Below are positions 17,062 to 25,659 of a stretch of 43,855 bases of DNA, one piece after another. Position 1 is the stretch's first letter; every line of letters starts with the position of its first letter. The notes beneath the pieces were generated by a model, which did not search any database, had not been told where the DNA came from, and worked only from the letters and a program-made list of their open reading frames with translations. Origin of the DNA: Bacteroidales bacterium (lineage in GTDB: Bacteria > Bacteroidota > Bacteroidia > Bacteroidales > UBA932); assembly GCA_017483985.1 (NCBI GenBank), contig JAFUUB010000043.1, positions 1 through 43,855 of the forward strand, given 5' to 3'. The position numbers and the translations under genes were made by a program.

Positions 17062-18099
17062 ATGAAAAGATTTCTTATCGTTGCTGCAACGTTGTTCTTC
17101 GGCCTGTCGGTTTTCGCACAGTCCGGCGACCAGCCCGAATACGGTTACAAGCAGACCGGTTTCCAGAGTGCCCCGAAAGTCGGCGGCTACATTATCGGTT
17201 CCTACAAGTACAGTGATTTGGAAGGTGCCCACGACGGCCCCGGTTTCGGCCTTCGGCTGATCCGTCTCTATGTCGACGGCTCCATCTTCAATGACTTCAA
17301 TTACCGCATCCAGTTCCAGGCCGGCAGCGGCACGCCCCATGTCAAGGATTTCTATATCGAGTGGGCGAAGTATTCGGAGTTCTCCGTGAAGCTCGGTCAG
17401 TTCAAGCGGGCTTTCACCTTCGAGAATCCCATGAACCCTTGGGATGTCGGTGTGGGTGATTTCTCCTTCCTGGTCCAGAAGTTTGCCGGCATGGGCGACC
17501 GCCTCGGCGAAGCCAACATGGGCGGACGTGACCTCGGTCTCCAGGTCCAGGGCGACATCCTCCCGATCGGCTCGGACAACCACAACCTCATCCACTATCA
17601 GTTGGGCCTCTACAACGGTCAGGGTATCAACCAGACCGATGCGGACGGCAAGAAGGACCTTATCGGAACCATCCAGTTCCAGCCCATCAAGGGCCTCAAG
17701 CTGGGCGTCTTCGGATGGAAGGGCAACTGGGTCAGCGGCGGCGAGAGCTACAAGCGTGAACGCGTGAGCGCGGGCCTGTCCTATGACCGTGACAACTGGA
17801 CCCTCCGTGGTGAATATGCCACCGCAGTCGGTGATGAGAAGAAGCAGAGCGGCGCTGCCGACGCTTTCTATGTGACCGCCGGCGTGCCGGTCCGTGACTG
17901 GCTCAAGATGTATGTCAAGTGGGATGAATTCCGCAGCGCCGGCAATTCCGACACCTGCCACGACATGTATTCCGCCGCCGCCAACTTCCGGCTGCACAAG
18001 AACCTCAATTTCCAGCTCGAGTACCGGTTCCATCACGACAACCTGCTTGCCAAGCCGGAATACAACGAACTCTGGTTCCAGGCGTACATCCGCTTCTAA
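17062..18099 (+). CDS. Phosphate-selective porin O/P-like outer membrane protein
   Basis: A 345-residue exported protein: signal peptide MKRFLIVAATLFFGLSVFAQ, then alternating amphipathic beta strands and a C-terminal aromatic residue (QAYIRF) typical of outer-membrane barrels. Segments such as RLIRLYVDGSIFNDFNYRIQF and VKLGQFKRAFTFENPM fit the OprO/OprP family (phosphate- or anion-selective trimeric porins). It is cotranscribed with the SLC13 transporter, suggesting passage of the same anion through the outer membrane. The true selectivity is not visible in the sequence. A strong terminator follows 21 bases after the stop. Confidence 0.82.
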   Translation: MKRFLIVAATLFFGLSVFAQSGDQPEYGYKQTGFQSAPKVGGYIIGSYKYSDLEGAHDGPGFGLRLIRLYVDGSIFNDFNYRIQFQAGSGTPHVKDFYIEWAKYSEFSVKLGQFKRAFTFENPMNPWDVGVGDFSFLVQKFAGMGDRLGEANMGGRDLGLQVQGDILPIGSDNHNLIHYQLGLYNGQGINQTDADGKKDLIGTIQFQPIKGLKLGVFGWKGNWVSGGESYKRERVSAGLSYDRDNWTLRGEYATAVGDEKKQSGAADAFYVTAGVPVRDWLKMYVKWDEFRSAGNSDTCHDMYSAAANFRLHKNLNFQLEYRFHHDNLLAKPEYNELWFQAYIRF

Positions 18100-18120
18100 G
18101 CCAGCTTCTGGCGACAACGC

Positions 18121-18165
18121 AAATGATACCGGCGTCCCTTTCGCGGGACGCCGGTATCATTTTAT
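18121..18165 (+). terminator. Strong terminator after the porin gene
   Basis: An 18-bp perfect stem (18121-18138 with 18145-18162) around a 6-base loop TTTCGC, ending in a short T run. It separates the plus-strand unit from the minus-strand tRNA-Pro unit; the 80 bases after it contain a second GC-rich inverted repeat (GTCCCG/CGGGAC) but no gene. Confidence 0.8.
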
Positions 18166-18239
18166 GCCCTTATTGCTGCAGATGTCCCGTTCTCCGGGAC
18201 GGCAGCAGCACGGGACGGTATGCGGATCCCCTGGGGGAT

Positions 18240-18276
18240 AAAAGAAGAGCAGCAGGCTTTTGACCTGCTGCTCTTG
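18240..18276 (-). terminator. Terminator of the tRNA-Glu/rpsT/tRNA-Pro unit
   Basis: A 12-bp stem (18246-18257 with 18265-18276) with a 7-base loop; on the minus strand it is followed by CTTTTAT. It starts 4 bases beyond the tRNA-Pro 3' end. Confidence 0.75.
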
Positions 18277-18279
18277 CGT

Positions 18280-18352
18280 CGAGAAGATCCGACTCGAACG
18301 GACGACCCCTACGTCCCGAACGTAGTGCGCTACCAACTGCGCTACTTCTCGA
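18280..18352 (-). tRNA. tRNA-Pro (anticodon CGG)
   Basis: A 73-base cloverleaf on the minus strand. The acceptor stem is CGAGAAG/CTTCTCG, the D arm GCGC/GCGC, the anticodon stem CTACG/CGTAG with loop TTCGGGA (anticodon CGG, reading CCG), and the T loop TTCGAGT. The discriminator is A and the 3' CCA is not encoded. It lies 65 bases after rpsT and ends at a terminator, so it is probably processed from a shared transcript. Confidence 0.93.
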
Positions 18353-18417
18353 TTGCCGGTTGTCCGGACTTTTGTCTTTCCAAAGGGCTGCCCGGGTCGC
18401 AAACCCTTCCGTGGCAA

Positions 18418-18672
18418 TTACGCCAGCTTGTTGATGTAGACTGCGATTCCGCTCTTGAGGTTGGCTGCCTTGTTCTTGTGGATGATACCGACCTTGGCGA
18501 GCTTGTCAATCATTGCGTAGACTTTCGGAGCATTCTCCTGGGCTACTTTCTTGTCCGTAGTGTTGCGGATCGCGCGGATCGCATTTCTTGTCGTCTTTGC
18601 ATAATACTTGTTATGCAATCTGTGCCTTTCGCTCTGGCGAATGCGCTTCTTAGCAGATGCGTTATTTGCCAT
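18418..18672 (-). CDS. rpsT: 30S ribosomal protein S20
   Basis: An 84-residue, highly basic protein ([20 protein letters not shown]) with the full S20 helical pattern, including the late [13 protein letters not shown] segment. It binds the 5' domain and helix 44 region of 16S rRNA in the small subunit. It sits between tRNA-Glu (21 bases upstream) and tRNA-Pro (downstream) on the same strand. The only good promoter lies in front of tRNA-Glu, so the mRNA is probably released by tRNA processing. Confidence 0.96.
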   Translation of the reverse strand: MANNASAKKRIRQSERHRLHNKYYAKTTRNAIRAIRNTTDKKVAQENAPKVYAMIDKLAKVGIIHKNKAANLKSGIAVYINKLA

Positions 18673-18693
18673 TGTTTATTTTTTTATATTTCG

Positions 18694-18765
18694 TAGTGGG
18701 TAGGAGAATCGAACTCCTATTGCGGGAATGAAAATCCCGAGTACTAGCCGTTATACGAACCCACC
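18694..18765 (-). tRNA. tRNA-Glu (anticodon TTC)
   Basis: A 72-base cloverleaf on the minus strand. The acceptor stem is GGTGGGT/ACCCACT with a G-U first pair, the anticodon stem CGGGA/TCCCG with loop TTTTCAT (anticodon TTC), and the T arm AGGAG/CTCCT with loop TTCGATT. The discriminator is A and CCA is not encoded. Confidence 0.92.
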
Positions 18766-18807
18766 AAATCCTTGGTTCCTTGGGAGACGAGGTCTCGAAA
18801 GGGATTG

Positions 18808-18838
18808 CAAAGGTAGATAATATTTTTTTTACGTCAAA
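18808..18838 (-). promoter_or_regulatory. Promoter of the tRNA-Glu/rpsT/tRNA-Pro unit
   Basis: On the minus strand TTTG (18838-18835), 19 bases, then TACCTTTG (18815-18808): a consensus Bacteroidota promoter 42 bases before the tRNA-Glu 5' end. Confidence 0.75.
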
Positions 18839-18852
18839 ATATTTTTGAGAAA

Positions 18853-19851
18853 TTATTCGGTCGGTTTTGCCCATTCAAAAGAATAGAGCAGGGATTCGAC
18901 CTGGCGGAGGTACTGCCGCTTGTCGTAACGGGGGGCGTAGACCCAGGCTTCCAGCACGATGATCTCCTTGGCCCCCTCGCCGTAGAAGGAGTGCGAGACG
19001 AACGGACCGCCCATGAAATCGTTGTGGACTTCCCACCATCCGCGGGTCTGGGCGAATTGGAGTCCCCGGAACTTGATGAACTCGACGGACGTCTCCACGA
19101 TGTCGCTGGTCGTCATCCAGGTGTTGTCAAACATGCCCGGAACGTTCTCCTGAAGCGTTTTGTTGCGGTGGGCGATGATGTTCTCCCGGGTGAAGTTCTC
19201 CGCTTCGGAAGCGGGATACTTGTAGATGAATACGCCCTGGTTGGTGTATTGCTTCTCGTCGGCGATCCAGATGAAGTTGTCGGTCTTCTTCTTGAGCTTG
19301 TAGCCGGTAGGGAAGTGCGGGGAGCCGCCTACCATCTCGGTGACGACCTTCGCCAGCTTGGCCTCTTCGTAGAGCTTGGCATTGGCGATGATCCGGTCCC
19401 GCTCCGCCTGCTCGATGCTGGCCGTGACCCGGTCCGCATTCTCGGTCAGCAGGCGCAGGGCGCCCTCATTGTCGAAGGCATTGACCTGGATGACGCACTG
19501 GGGATGGGCCCAGACGTCGTTCCGGTAAATGACGCCTTCTTCCTGGTTCTGCGGATCGATGTTGAAGATGACGATATTGCGGTGGACCTTGAACAGGTCC
19601 GCAAAGCCGGTCGGCGTGACATTGGCCACGGAGAACAGGGCTTCTTTCTGCGGAAGGTAGGGACAGTCGCTGGCGAGGATGTCGCGGACGGCGTTGCCCA
19701 GGTTCCCTTCCCAGTTCTCGCGGTCGATGACGACGATGACTTCGCCGGCTTTGCCGCTGACATTCGGCAGCAGCACCCTCGAATTGCGGTTGCAGGAAAG
19801 GACACCCAGCAGGGTGAGTGAAAGGAGGACCAGGGTTACAAATCTTTTCAT
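18853..19851 (-). CDS. DUF4837-family lipoprotein
   Basis: A 332-residue protein with a lipoprotein signal (MKRFVTLVLLSLTLLGVLSC, Cys20), so anchored in the envelope. The pattern GKAGEVIVVIDRENWEG, NIVIFNIDP, VWAHPQCVIQVNAFD and RGWWEVHNDFMGGPFVSHS fits the Bacteroidetes DUF4837 family, which has no known function. It is the last gene after rseP, 27 bases beyond its stop, so it may act with that protease in envelope upkeep; that link is inference from position. No separate terminator is visible before the tRNA promoter region. Confidence 0.82.
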   Translation of the reverse strand: MKRFVTLVLLSLTLLGVLSCNRNSRVLLPNVSGKAGEVIVVIDRENWEGNLGNAVRDILASDCPYLPQKEALFSVANVTPTGFADLFKVHRNIVIFNIDPQNQEEGVIYRNDVWAHPQCVIQVNAFDNEGALRLLTENADRVTASIEQAERDRIIANAKLYEEAKLAKVVTEMVGGSPHFPTGYKLKKKTDNFIWIADEKQYTNQGVFIYKYPASEAENFTRENIIAHRNKTLQENVPGMFDNTWMTTSDIVETSVEFIKFRGLQFAQTRGWWEVHNDFMGGPFVSHSFYGEGAKEIIVLEAWVYAPRYDKRQYLRQVESLLYSFEWAKPTE

Positions 19852-19878
19852 GATACTTGTATATTAAGGTCGGTTTGC

Positions 19879-21219
19879 CTAATGGATGAGCCGGCCGATG
19901 TCATTGCCGCAGGCAAAGAGCATCAGCAGCAGGAGGAGGAGCATGCCGATCATCTGGGCGATTTCCATGAACTTGTCACTGGGTTTCCGTCCGGTGATGA
20001 TCTCATACAGGAGGAATACGATGTGTCCGCCGTCGAGGGCGGGGATCGGCAGCAGGTTCATCACGCCGAGCATGATGGACAGCAGGGCGAGCAGCTGCAG
20101 GAAGGCCATCCAGTCCCATTGACTGGGGAATACCTGGCCGATGGCGATGAAACTTCCGACGGATTTGTAGGCTCCCGTGCTGGGCGTCGCGACCATCCGG
20201 AGATCCTGCAGGTAGCTGCCGATGGTGGAGAAGGTCATCTTGATGCCGGCCGGGATGGCCTCGATGGCGTTGTATTCTCGGGTCCGGACGCCGGGAATCT
20301 GGGCATAGATCAGCGCACGGCCGAGGGAGTCGACCTGCAGCGGCAGGGCCAGGGTATCCGCGCCCCGCAGGACGGAGGCCGTCAGGCTGGTGTCCGCGAA
20401 AGCCCCGAGGATCTCGCGGGAGTCCTGAACGAACCGGACCGGGCGGCCGTCCACGGCGATGATCCGGTCGTCATGCTGCAGCCCGCCGCCCCAGTTGGGC
20501 GATTGCGGCGGGATGGTATCGACCACGAAGGGGACGGCGACCTCGAACATGCCCGGGGTATTGAGGATCTCGGGCAGCATGGCCTGGTCGATATACAGGG
20601 TCAGGGTGTCTCCGTCACGCAGGACGCGGGCGGTCCGGACGTTGCGGCGGGCCAGGTCGGCCTGCAGGGTCCCGAAGTTCTCGGGGACATAATCGTCGAA
20701 ACTGAGGATCCGGTCGCCGGTGCGGAAACCCATTTCACGCGCCAGGTCGCTGGCGTAGATCTGGTTCTCGTCGTTGCTGAGGTACTGCGTGCCCCAGATG
20801 CCCAGGACGAGGATGTACATCAGGATGGCGAAGATAAAGTTGAACAGCACGCCGCCCGCCATGACCAGCAGGCGCTGCCAGGCCGGTTTCGTGCGGAACT
20901 CCCAGGGCTGCGGCTCCTGCTTCATGGCCTCCAGGTCCATGGACTCGTCGATCATCCCGGCGATCTTGCAGTAGCCGCCGAGCGGCAGCCACCCGATCCC
21001 GTATTCGGTCTGCCGGTCTTTCAGGCCGGGCAGCAGCCGGGAGAACCACCCGCTCTTGGTGCTGAGCAGCTTGAAGCCGCCGGCATCGAAGAACAGGAAG
21101 AACTTGTCGACCCGGATCCCGAAGAGCTTGGCAAAGGTGAAATGCCCGAGCTCGTGGAACACGATCAGGACCGACAGGGCGAGGATGACCTGGGCTATTT
21201 TGATCAGGACGGCAGTCAT
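19879..21219 (-). CDS. rseP: RseP-type site-2 zinc metalloprotease
   Basis: A 446-residue inner-membrane protease. The zinc motif HELGH is at residues 22-26 inside the first membrane helix, a PDZ-like region lies in the middle (GGGLQHDDRIIAVDGRPV), and the third zinc ligand sits in NLLPIPALDGGH near the C-terminus, followed by a last helix. RseP cuts transmembrane segments, classically of anti-sigma factors, to turn on envelope stress responses. Its start overlaps the dxr stop by four bases (ATGA, 21216-21219). No sigma or anti-sigma gene is adjacent, so its substrate here is unknown. Confidence 0.93.
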   Translation of the reverse strand: MTAVLIKIAQVILALSVLIVFHELGHFTFAKLFGIRVDKFFLFFDAGGFKLLSTKSGWFSRLLPGLKDRQTEYGIGWLPLGGYCKIAGMIDESMDLEAMKQEPQPWEFRTKPAWQRLLVMAGGVLFNFIFAILMYILVLGIWGTQYLSNDENQIYASDLAREMGFRTGDRILSFDDYVPENFGTLQADLARRNVRTARVLRDGDTLTLYIDQAMLPEILNTPGMFEVAVPFVVDTIPPQSPNWGGGLQHDDRIIAVDGRPVRFVQDSREILGAFADTSLTASVLRGADTLALPLQVDSLGRALIYAQIPGVRTREYNAIEAIPAGIKMTFSTIGSYLQDLRMVATPSTGAYKSVGSFIAIGQVFPSQWDWMAFLQLLALLSIMLGVMNLLPIPALDGGHIVFLLYEIITGRKPSDKFMEIAQMIGMLLLLLLMLFACGNDIGRLIH

Positions 21220-22376
21220 TTGCAGTCTATCAGTTGGTTGGCCCTGTCGAAGGCCTCCCGGTTGGTGGCGAGGATATCTTCGACGGAGGGCTTTTCAATG
21301 TATGTCACGGTGTCCATGATCCGGGCGATGAGGTCCGGGATGTCATAGAAGGCGATCCGTTCGTGCAGGTAGGCGGCGACGGCGGCTTCGTTGGCGGCAT
21401 TCATGGCGCAGGGGATGTTCCCGCCCCGGCGGATGGCGCTGAAGGCCAGCCCGAGGCAGGGGAACCGTTCGAAATCCGGTTCTTCAAAGGTAAGGTTCGC
21501 CATGGCGGGGAAGTCCAGCTTCCGGTTGTCGAGGGTCAGCCGGTCCGGGAAGCTGAGGGCGAACTGGATGGGCTCCCGCATGTCCGGATGTCCCATCTGG
21601 GCCAGGACGGCGCCGTCGTCGAACTCCACCATCGAGTGGATGATCGATTGCGGATGGACGACGATGCGGATGTCATCCGGGGCCGTGTCAAAGAGCCACC
21701 GGGCCTCGATCATCTCGAAACCCTTGTTCATCATGGTGGCCGAGTCGATGGTGATCTTGGCGCCCATGGACCACTGCGGATGCTGCAGGGCCTCGCGGAA
21801 AGTGGCTTTCTCGATGTCTTCGCGCTTCCAGGTGCGGAAAGGACCGCCGGAAGCCGTCAGGTGGATCTTCCGGATCCGGTTGCCGCCGGCGCCGAGCAGG
21901 CACTGGAAGATGGCCGAGTGCTCGGAATCGACCGGAAGCAGGGGAACGTTGTGGCGACGGACCAGGTCCATGACCACGGGACCGCCGGCGACCAGGGTCT
22001 CCTTGTTGGCCAGGGCGATCGGTTTGCCGGCCTTGATGGCGGCGATGGTCGGCTTGAGTCCGCTGAAACCGACGAGGGCGGTGAGGACCATGTCGACGGA
22101 ATCGGCGGCTGCCAGGCTGCAGATGGAATCCATCCCGCTGAAGACCTTGATACCCAATGGCTGCAGGGCGTCTGCCACGGTCCGGTACAGGGACTCGTCG
22201 CGGATGACGACCGCATTGGGGTCAAATTCCCGGGCTTGCCGGATGAGCAGGTCCGCATTCCGGTTGGCGGTCAGCAGGTCGACGCTGAACCGGTCCGGAT
22301 GCTGCCGGACCACGTCCAGGGCCTGCCGCCCGATGGACCCGGTCGAACCGAGGATGGCGATGTTTCTCTTTTCCAT
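21216..22376 (-). CDS. dxr: 1-deoxy-D-xylulose 5-phosphate reductoisomerase
   Basis: A 386-residue NADPH enzyme that makes 2-C-methylerythritol 4-phosphate in the non-mevalonate isoprenoid pathway. The NADPH-binding GSTGSIG is at residues 10-16. The metal and substrate region PVDSEHSAIFQ, the LTASGGPF loop and MNKGFEMIEA follow in the expected order. It overlaps the M23 gene stop by one base (TAATG) and the rseP start by four. The pathway supplies the precursors used by uppS elsewhere in the window. Confidence 0.96.
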   Translation of the reverse strand: MEKRNIAILGSTGSIGRQALDVVRQHPDRFSVDLLTANRNADLLIRQAREFDPNAVVIRDESLYRTVADALQPLGIKVFSGMDSICSLAAADSVDMVLTALVGFSGLKPTIAAIKAGKPIALANKETLVAGGPVVMDLVRRHNVPLLPVDSEHSAIFQCLLGAGGNRIRKIHLTASGGPFRTWKREDIEKATFREALQHPQWSMGAKITIDSATMMNKGFEMIEARWLFDTAPDDIRIVVHPQSIIHSMVEFDDGAVLAQMGHPDMREPIQFALSFPDRLTLDNRKLDFPAMANLTFEEPDFERFPCLGLAFSAIRRGGNIPCAMNAANEAAVAAYLHERIAFYDIPDLIARIMDTVTYIEKPSVEDILATNREAFDRANQLIDCK

Positions 22377-23215
22377 TAAAAACCGATATACTTGGCGGGG
22401 TCGACCGCCTCTCCCTTGTACCAGAGCTCGAAATGCAGGTGGTCACCCGTCGTCAGGGTGCCGGTGTTCCCGACAATGGCAACGGGGGTCCCGGCGGTGA
22501 CTTTCTCGCCGGAGGAGCGGATCAGCCGCTGGTTGTGCTTATACAGGGAGATGAGGTCGTTGTCGTGTTGGATGGCGAGGGAATAGCCGGCTTCGTCGCT
22601 CCAGCCGGCATAGATGACGGTTCCGTCCAGGACGGCCATCACCACGGAGTTGGCGGGCGCCGTGATGTCCACGGCCGGGTGGAGGGTCGGGTCGAAGGCC
22701 TGCGAGATGACGCCTTTCAGCGGCGGGAAGAAATGCATCCCTTCGATCGGAAGTTTCCGGGTGCGGCTGTCCAGCCCGAACCGTTCCGCTTCCATGACCT
22801 GCTGGCGCAGGAGGGAATCCTGTGCGCTCAGGCGGGCTTTTTCCGCCTGGTCCATCGGCTGGGCGGCCTGGGCGCGCACGAGGCTGTCGATCTGGACCGG
22901 ATCCTCTCCTTCGACGATCCGGCGGAGGCTCTCGGCGTAGAACTCCCAGCGGTCCACGACGTGTTCCAGGGAATCGACCGTCATGGCGCTGCGGATGGCG
23001 GCCCGCTGCACGGTGGCGTCCGGATAGCCGGGGATGAAGGTTTTCAGCGGGGTGAAGGCGATCATGCAGAAAGCCGCCAGCAGGAAAACCAGGATGACGG
23101 AGAGGACGGTAAGCAGCAGTCCGGACCGCTGGAAATGCAGCATCCATAAGTGCTTATGGGTGTTGTCATTGACCAGGGTCAGGCGGAACCGGCGTGCTTT
23201 ATTTTCTTTTGCCAT
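22376..23215 (-). CDS. Membrane-anchored M23 (LytM-type) peptidase
   Basis: A 279-residue protein with a basic cytoplasmic N-terminus, one membrane helix (about residues 30-55), a helical, charged region (about 70-155), and a C-terminal LytM domain. The zinc ligands are visible: His and Asp in HPAVD, and the second His of GDHLHFELW; SLYKHN carries a further active-site His position. M23 enzymes cut peptide cross-bridges of peptidoglycan. It leads an overlapping run M23-dxr-rseP-DUF4837. It starts 24 bases from the divergent ruvX ATG. Confidence 0.9.
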   Translation of the reverse strand: MAKENKARRFRLTLVNDNTHKHLWMLHFQRSGLLLTVLSVILVFLLAAFCMIAFTPLKTFIPGYPDATVQRAAIRSAMTVDSLEHVVDRWEFYAESLRRIVEGEDPVQIDSLVRAQAAQPMDQAEKARLSAQDSLLRQQVMEAERFGLDSRTRKLPIEGMHFFPPLKGVISQAFDPTLHPAVDITAPANSVVMAVLDGTVIYAGWSDEAGYSLAIQHDNDLISLYKHNQRLIRSSGEKVTAGTPVAIVGNTGTLTTGDHLHFELWYKGEAVDPAKYIGF

Positions 23216-23225
23216 AGATTTTCGT

Positions 23226-23233
23226 TATCTTTG
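23226..23233 (+). promoter_or_regulatory. -7 box of ruvX, very close to the start codon
   Basis: TATCTTTG matches TAnnTTTG and ends only 6 bases before the ruvX ATG at 23240. Transcription would start at or next to the start codon, giving a leaderless or nearly leaderless mRNA. The -33 region overlaps the first codons of the divergent M23 gene. Confidence 0.5.
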
Positions 23234-23239
23234 CAATTC

Positions 23240-23740
23240 ATGGACAGGATCATCGGCATAGATTACGGAAGGAAACGCACCGGACTCGCTGTCAGCGATC
23301 CGCTGGGCATCTTTGCGTCTGCCCTGGATACCGTCCATTCTGCAAAGATAATAGATTATATCAAAAATTACGCCGCTTCCGAGACGATAATCCGCTTCGT
23401 GGTGGGGTATCCGCGCAACCTGGACGGGCGTCCTGCGGAGGCTGCCGCAGATGTGGATGTCTTCCTCAAGACCCTCGCCAAAGCCTTCCCGGAGATTCCC
23501 GTGACCCTGGAAGACGAGCGGTTCACTTCGGTGCTGGCGCACCGGGCGATGATCGACGGCGGGATGAAGGCTTCCGACCGGAGGGACAAGGCTTCCGTGG
23601 ACCGGATCAGCGCCGCCATCATCCTCCAGGGTTACCTGGACCGGACCTCGGGCAGTGGTACATCTTTTGCAGCAGATTTGGATTCCGTTCCTGAATCCCG
23701 GTCCCTGAACGTTACTAAAAAGAAAAGGAAAAGATTATGA
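23240..23740 (+). CDS. ruvX: Putative pre-16S rRNA nuclease / Holliday junction resolvase-like (YqgF)
   Basis: A 166-residue RNase H-fold protein. IGIDYGRKRTGLAVSD at the N-terminus, VVGYPRNLDGRP in the middle, EDERFTSVLA and the C-terminal DRISAAIILQGYL carry the acidic residues of the YqgF family, which matures the 5' end of 16S rRNA. The start at 23240 follows the family's usual M-R-I-x-GIDYG pattern and a -7 box; the longer in-frame version would run into the divergent gene. A basic tail (KKKRKRL) ends the protein. Its stop overlaps the def start (ATGA, 23737-23740). Confidence 0.92.
   Translation: MDRIIGIDYGRKRTGLAVSDPLGIFASALDTVHSAKIIDYIKNYAASETIIRFVVGYPRNLDGRPAEAAADVDVFLKTLAKAFPEIPVTLEDERFTSVLAHRAMIDGGMKASDRRDKASVDRISAAIILQGYLDRTSGSGTSFAADLDSVPESRSLNVTKKKRKRL
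23343..23350 (-). promoter_or_regulatory. Candidate -7 box inside ruvX for the M23-dxr-rseP unit
   Basis: The minus strand reads TATCTTTG inside the ruvX coding region, about 130 bases upstream of the M23 ATG. The intergenic gap has no minus-strand match, so this is the best candidate, but no -33 TTG is found at 19-21 bases. Confidence 0.3.
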
Positions 23741-24291
23741 TTCAACCGATCTATCTATATGGATCAGAAGTGCTTCGGAAAAAAGCAGAGCCGGTAGACC
23801 TCTCCCGGAAGGAAGAGATCATGAAATTGATACAGGATTTGAAGGACACCCTGGCCAATGCCGAAGGCTGCGGACTGGCCGCGCCCCAGATCGGGGTAAG
23901 CCAGCGGGTCGTCATCGTCGATGCCGAAGGCATGGAAGACATGTATGACTATCTGAAAGGGTTCCGGCGCGTGCTGGTCAATCCGGTCATCCTCTCCCAG
24001 AGCGAGCAGCTGTGCGAGTACAACGAAGGCTGCCTGAGCATCCCGGGGATCTATGCGGATGTCCGCCGTCCGGCCACGATGACCGTCGAGTACTATGACG
24101 AGAACCTGGAGAAGGTGACGGAAACCTTCGACCGCTTCGGCTGCCGCATGATCCAGCACGAACTCTCGCACCTGGACGGGGACATGTTCGTCGACCATGT
24201 CGCCCCGATCCGCAAGAAAATGATTACCAAGAAGCTGGCCAATATCGCCCACGGGCGGGTCGGCGCACGTTACAATACTAAAATCAAATAA
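23737..24291 (+). CDS. def: Peptide deformylase
   Basis: A 184-residue metalloenzyme that removes the formyl group from new proteins. All three motifs are present: GCGLAAPQIG (residues 44-53), EGCLS with metal ligand Cys99 (97-101) and HELSH with two His ligands (141-145). Length is normal. It overlaps the end of ruvX by four bases and is followed after 3 bases by the phosphohexomutase gene, so the ruvX-def pair and the sugar mutase share a transcript. Confidence 0.96.
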   Translation: MIQPIYLYGSEVLRKKAEPVDLSRKEEIMKLIQDLKDTLANAEGCGLAAPQIGVSQRVVIVDAEGMEDMYDYLKGFRRVLVNPVILSQSEQLCEYNEGCLSIPGIYADVRRPATMTVEYYDENLEKVTETFDRFGCRMIQHELSHLDGDMFVDHVAPIRKKMITKKLANIAHGRVGARYNTKIK

Positions 24292-24294
24292 ACC

Positions 24295-25653
24295 ATGGGC
24301 GCATTCCACGCATATGACATACGCGGAATCTACAATGTGGATTTCGACAAGACCACCGCTTACAAGGTGGGGTACTTCCTTCCCGAACTTCTCCAGACCG
24401 ACAAGGTGCTGGTGGGCCGTGACTGCCGTGTTTCCTCCCACGAAATCCATGACTGGCTGATCAAGGGCATCCTGGATGCCGGTGCGGATGTCTATGACAT
24501 CGGCCTGAGTTCGACGCCGATGGTCTATTTCGGGACCGCCAATTACGGGTTCAAGGCTTCCGTCCAGATCACCGCCTCGCACAATCCGCGGGAATACAAC
24601 GGCATGAAGGTGTCCCGGGAAAACGCCCTTCCCGTCGGACTGGAAACCGGTTTGGGCCAGATCAAGGAATGGATCGAATCCGGTCGGGAGACGCCGCCCG
24701 TGGCCAAGCGGGGAGAGGTGTTCCCGATGGAGATCCGCGAAGACTACCTGGCTTTCCTGCGCGGCTACATGGCCGACCTGTCCGGTCTGAAGATCGCCTT
24801 CGACCTTTCGAACGGCATGGCGACCCTGTTCGCCCATGAACTGTTCGGCGACGGGCACGAATATATTTTTGACGACATGGACGGGACCTTCCCGAACCAT
24901 GAGCCCAATCCGCTGGTCCATGACAACGTGGTCGCCCTGGAGGAACTGGTCCGTGAGACCGGCGCCGACGTGGGTGTCATCTATGACGGAGACGCTGACC
25001 GCGTCATGTTCGTGGATGAGAAATCCAACTTCATCGCCCCGGACCTGATGATTGCCCTCCTGGGCCACTACTTCATCGAGGAACGCGGCCTGAAGGGCAT
25101 CGTCCTGCAGGATATCCGCAGTTCCAAGGCCATCAGCGAGTACCTCGAGCCGATGGGCGCGAAGGTGGAGACCTGGAAGGTCGGTCGTGCCAATGCGGCG
25201 CTCAAGCTCCGCGAGCTGGACGGCGTATGGGGCGGCGAACTGGCCGGACACTATTATTTCCGTGACTTCTTCTATTCCGACAGCGGCCTGCTGGCCTCGC
25301 TGCTCGTACTGCGGGTTGTCGCCAAGATGAAATCGAAAGGCATTTCCCTGAGCGAAGCCATCGCCCGGATCGCCAAGTATGAGAATTCCGGCGAGATCAA
25401 CTATCGCGTAGAAGACAAGAAAGGCGCGATGGATGCGGTCCGCGACTATTTCACCGGCGTGGAGAAGCCGACGGCCTTCATGGACTTTGACGGTTACCGG
25501 GTGGAGTTCCCCGAATGGTGGTTCAACATCCGTCCTTCCAATACGGAACCGTACCTCCGCTTCCTGTGCGAAGCGCGCTCCCGAACCCTCCTCGAGGAGA
25601 AAATTGCCAAGGTAGATGAAATCCTGAAAGGCAGGTTCGGGGCAACAAGGTAA
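24295..25653 (+). CDS. Phosphomannomutase/phosphoglucomutase
   Basis: A 452-residue alpha-D-phosphohexomutase that moves phosphate between C1 and C6 of mannose or glucose, feeding nucleotide sugars for surface glycans. The phosphoserine loop is TASHNP (residues 93-98, Ser95), the magnesium loop DGDADR (231-236), a sugar-binding GGELAGH segment near 320, and the phosphate loop RPSNTEP (413-419). Size and the DIRG motif at the N-terminus fit the manB/algC class; the sequence alone does not set mannose against glucose preference. Confidence 0.92.
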   Translation: MGAFHAYDIRGIYNVDFDKTTAYKVGYFLPELLQTDKVLVGRDCRVSSHEIHDWLIKGILDAGADVYDIGLSSTPMVYFGTANYGFKASVQITASHNPREYNGMKVSRENALPVGLETGLGQIKEWIESGRETPPVAKRGEVFPMEIREDYLAFLRGYMADLSGLKIAFDLSNGMATLFAHELFGDGHEYIFDDMDGTFPNHEPNPLVHDNVVALEELVRETGADVGVIYDGDADRVMFVDEKSNFIAPDLMIALLGHYFIEERGLKGIVLQDIRSSKAISEYLEPMGAKVETWKVGRANAALKLRELDGVWGGELAGHYYFRDFFYSDSGLLASLLVLRVVAKMKSKGISLSEAIARIAKYENSGEINYRVEDKKGAMDAVRDYFTGVEKPTAFMDFDGYRVEFPEWWFNIRPSNTEPYLRFLCEARSRTLLEEKIAKVDEILKGRFGATR

Positions 25654-25659
25654 ATTTAT

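Noticed and set aside
18163..18240. Small RNA gene in the spacer between the porin and tRNA-Pro
   Set aside because: A GC-rich inverted repeat is present, but I see no promoter and the stretch is only 78 bases long.
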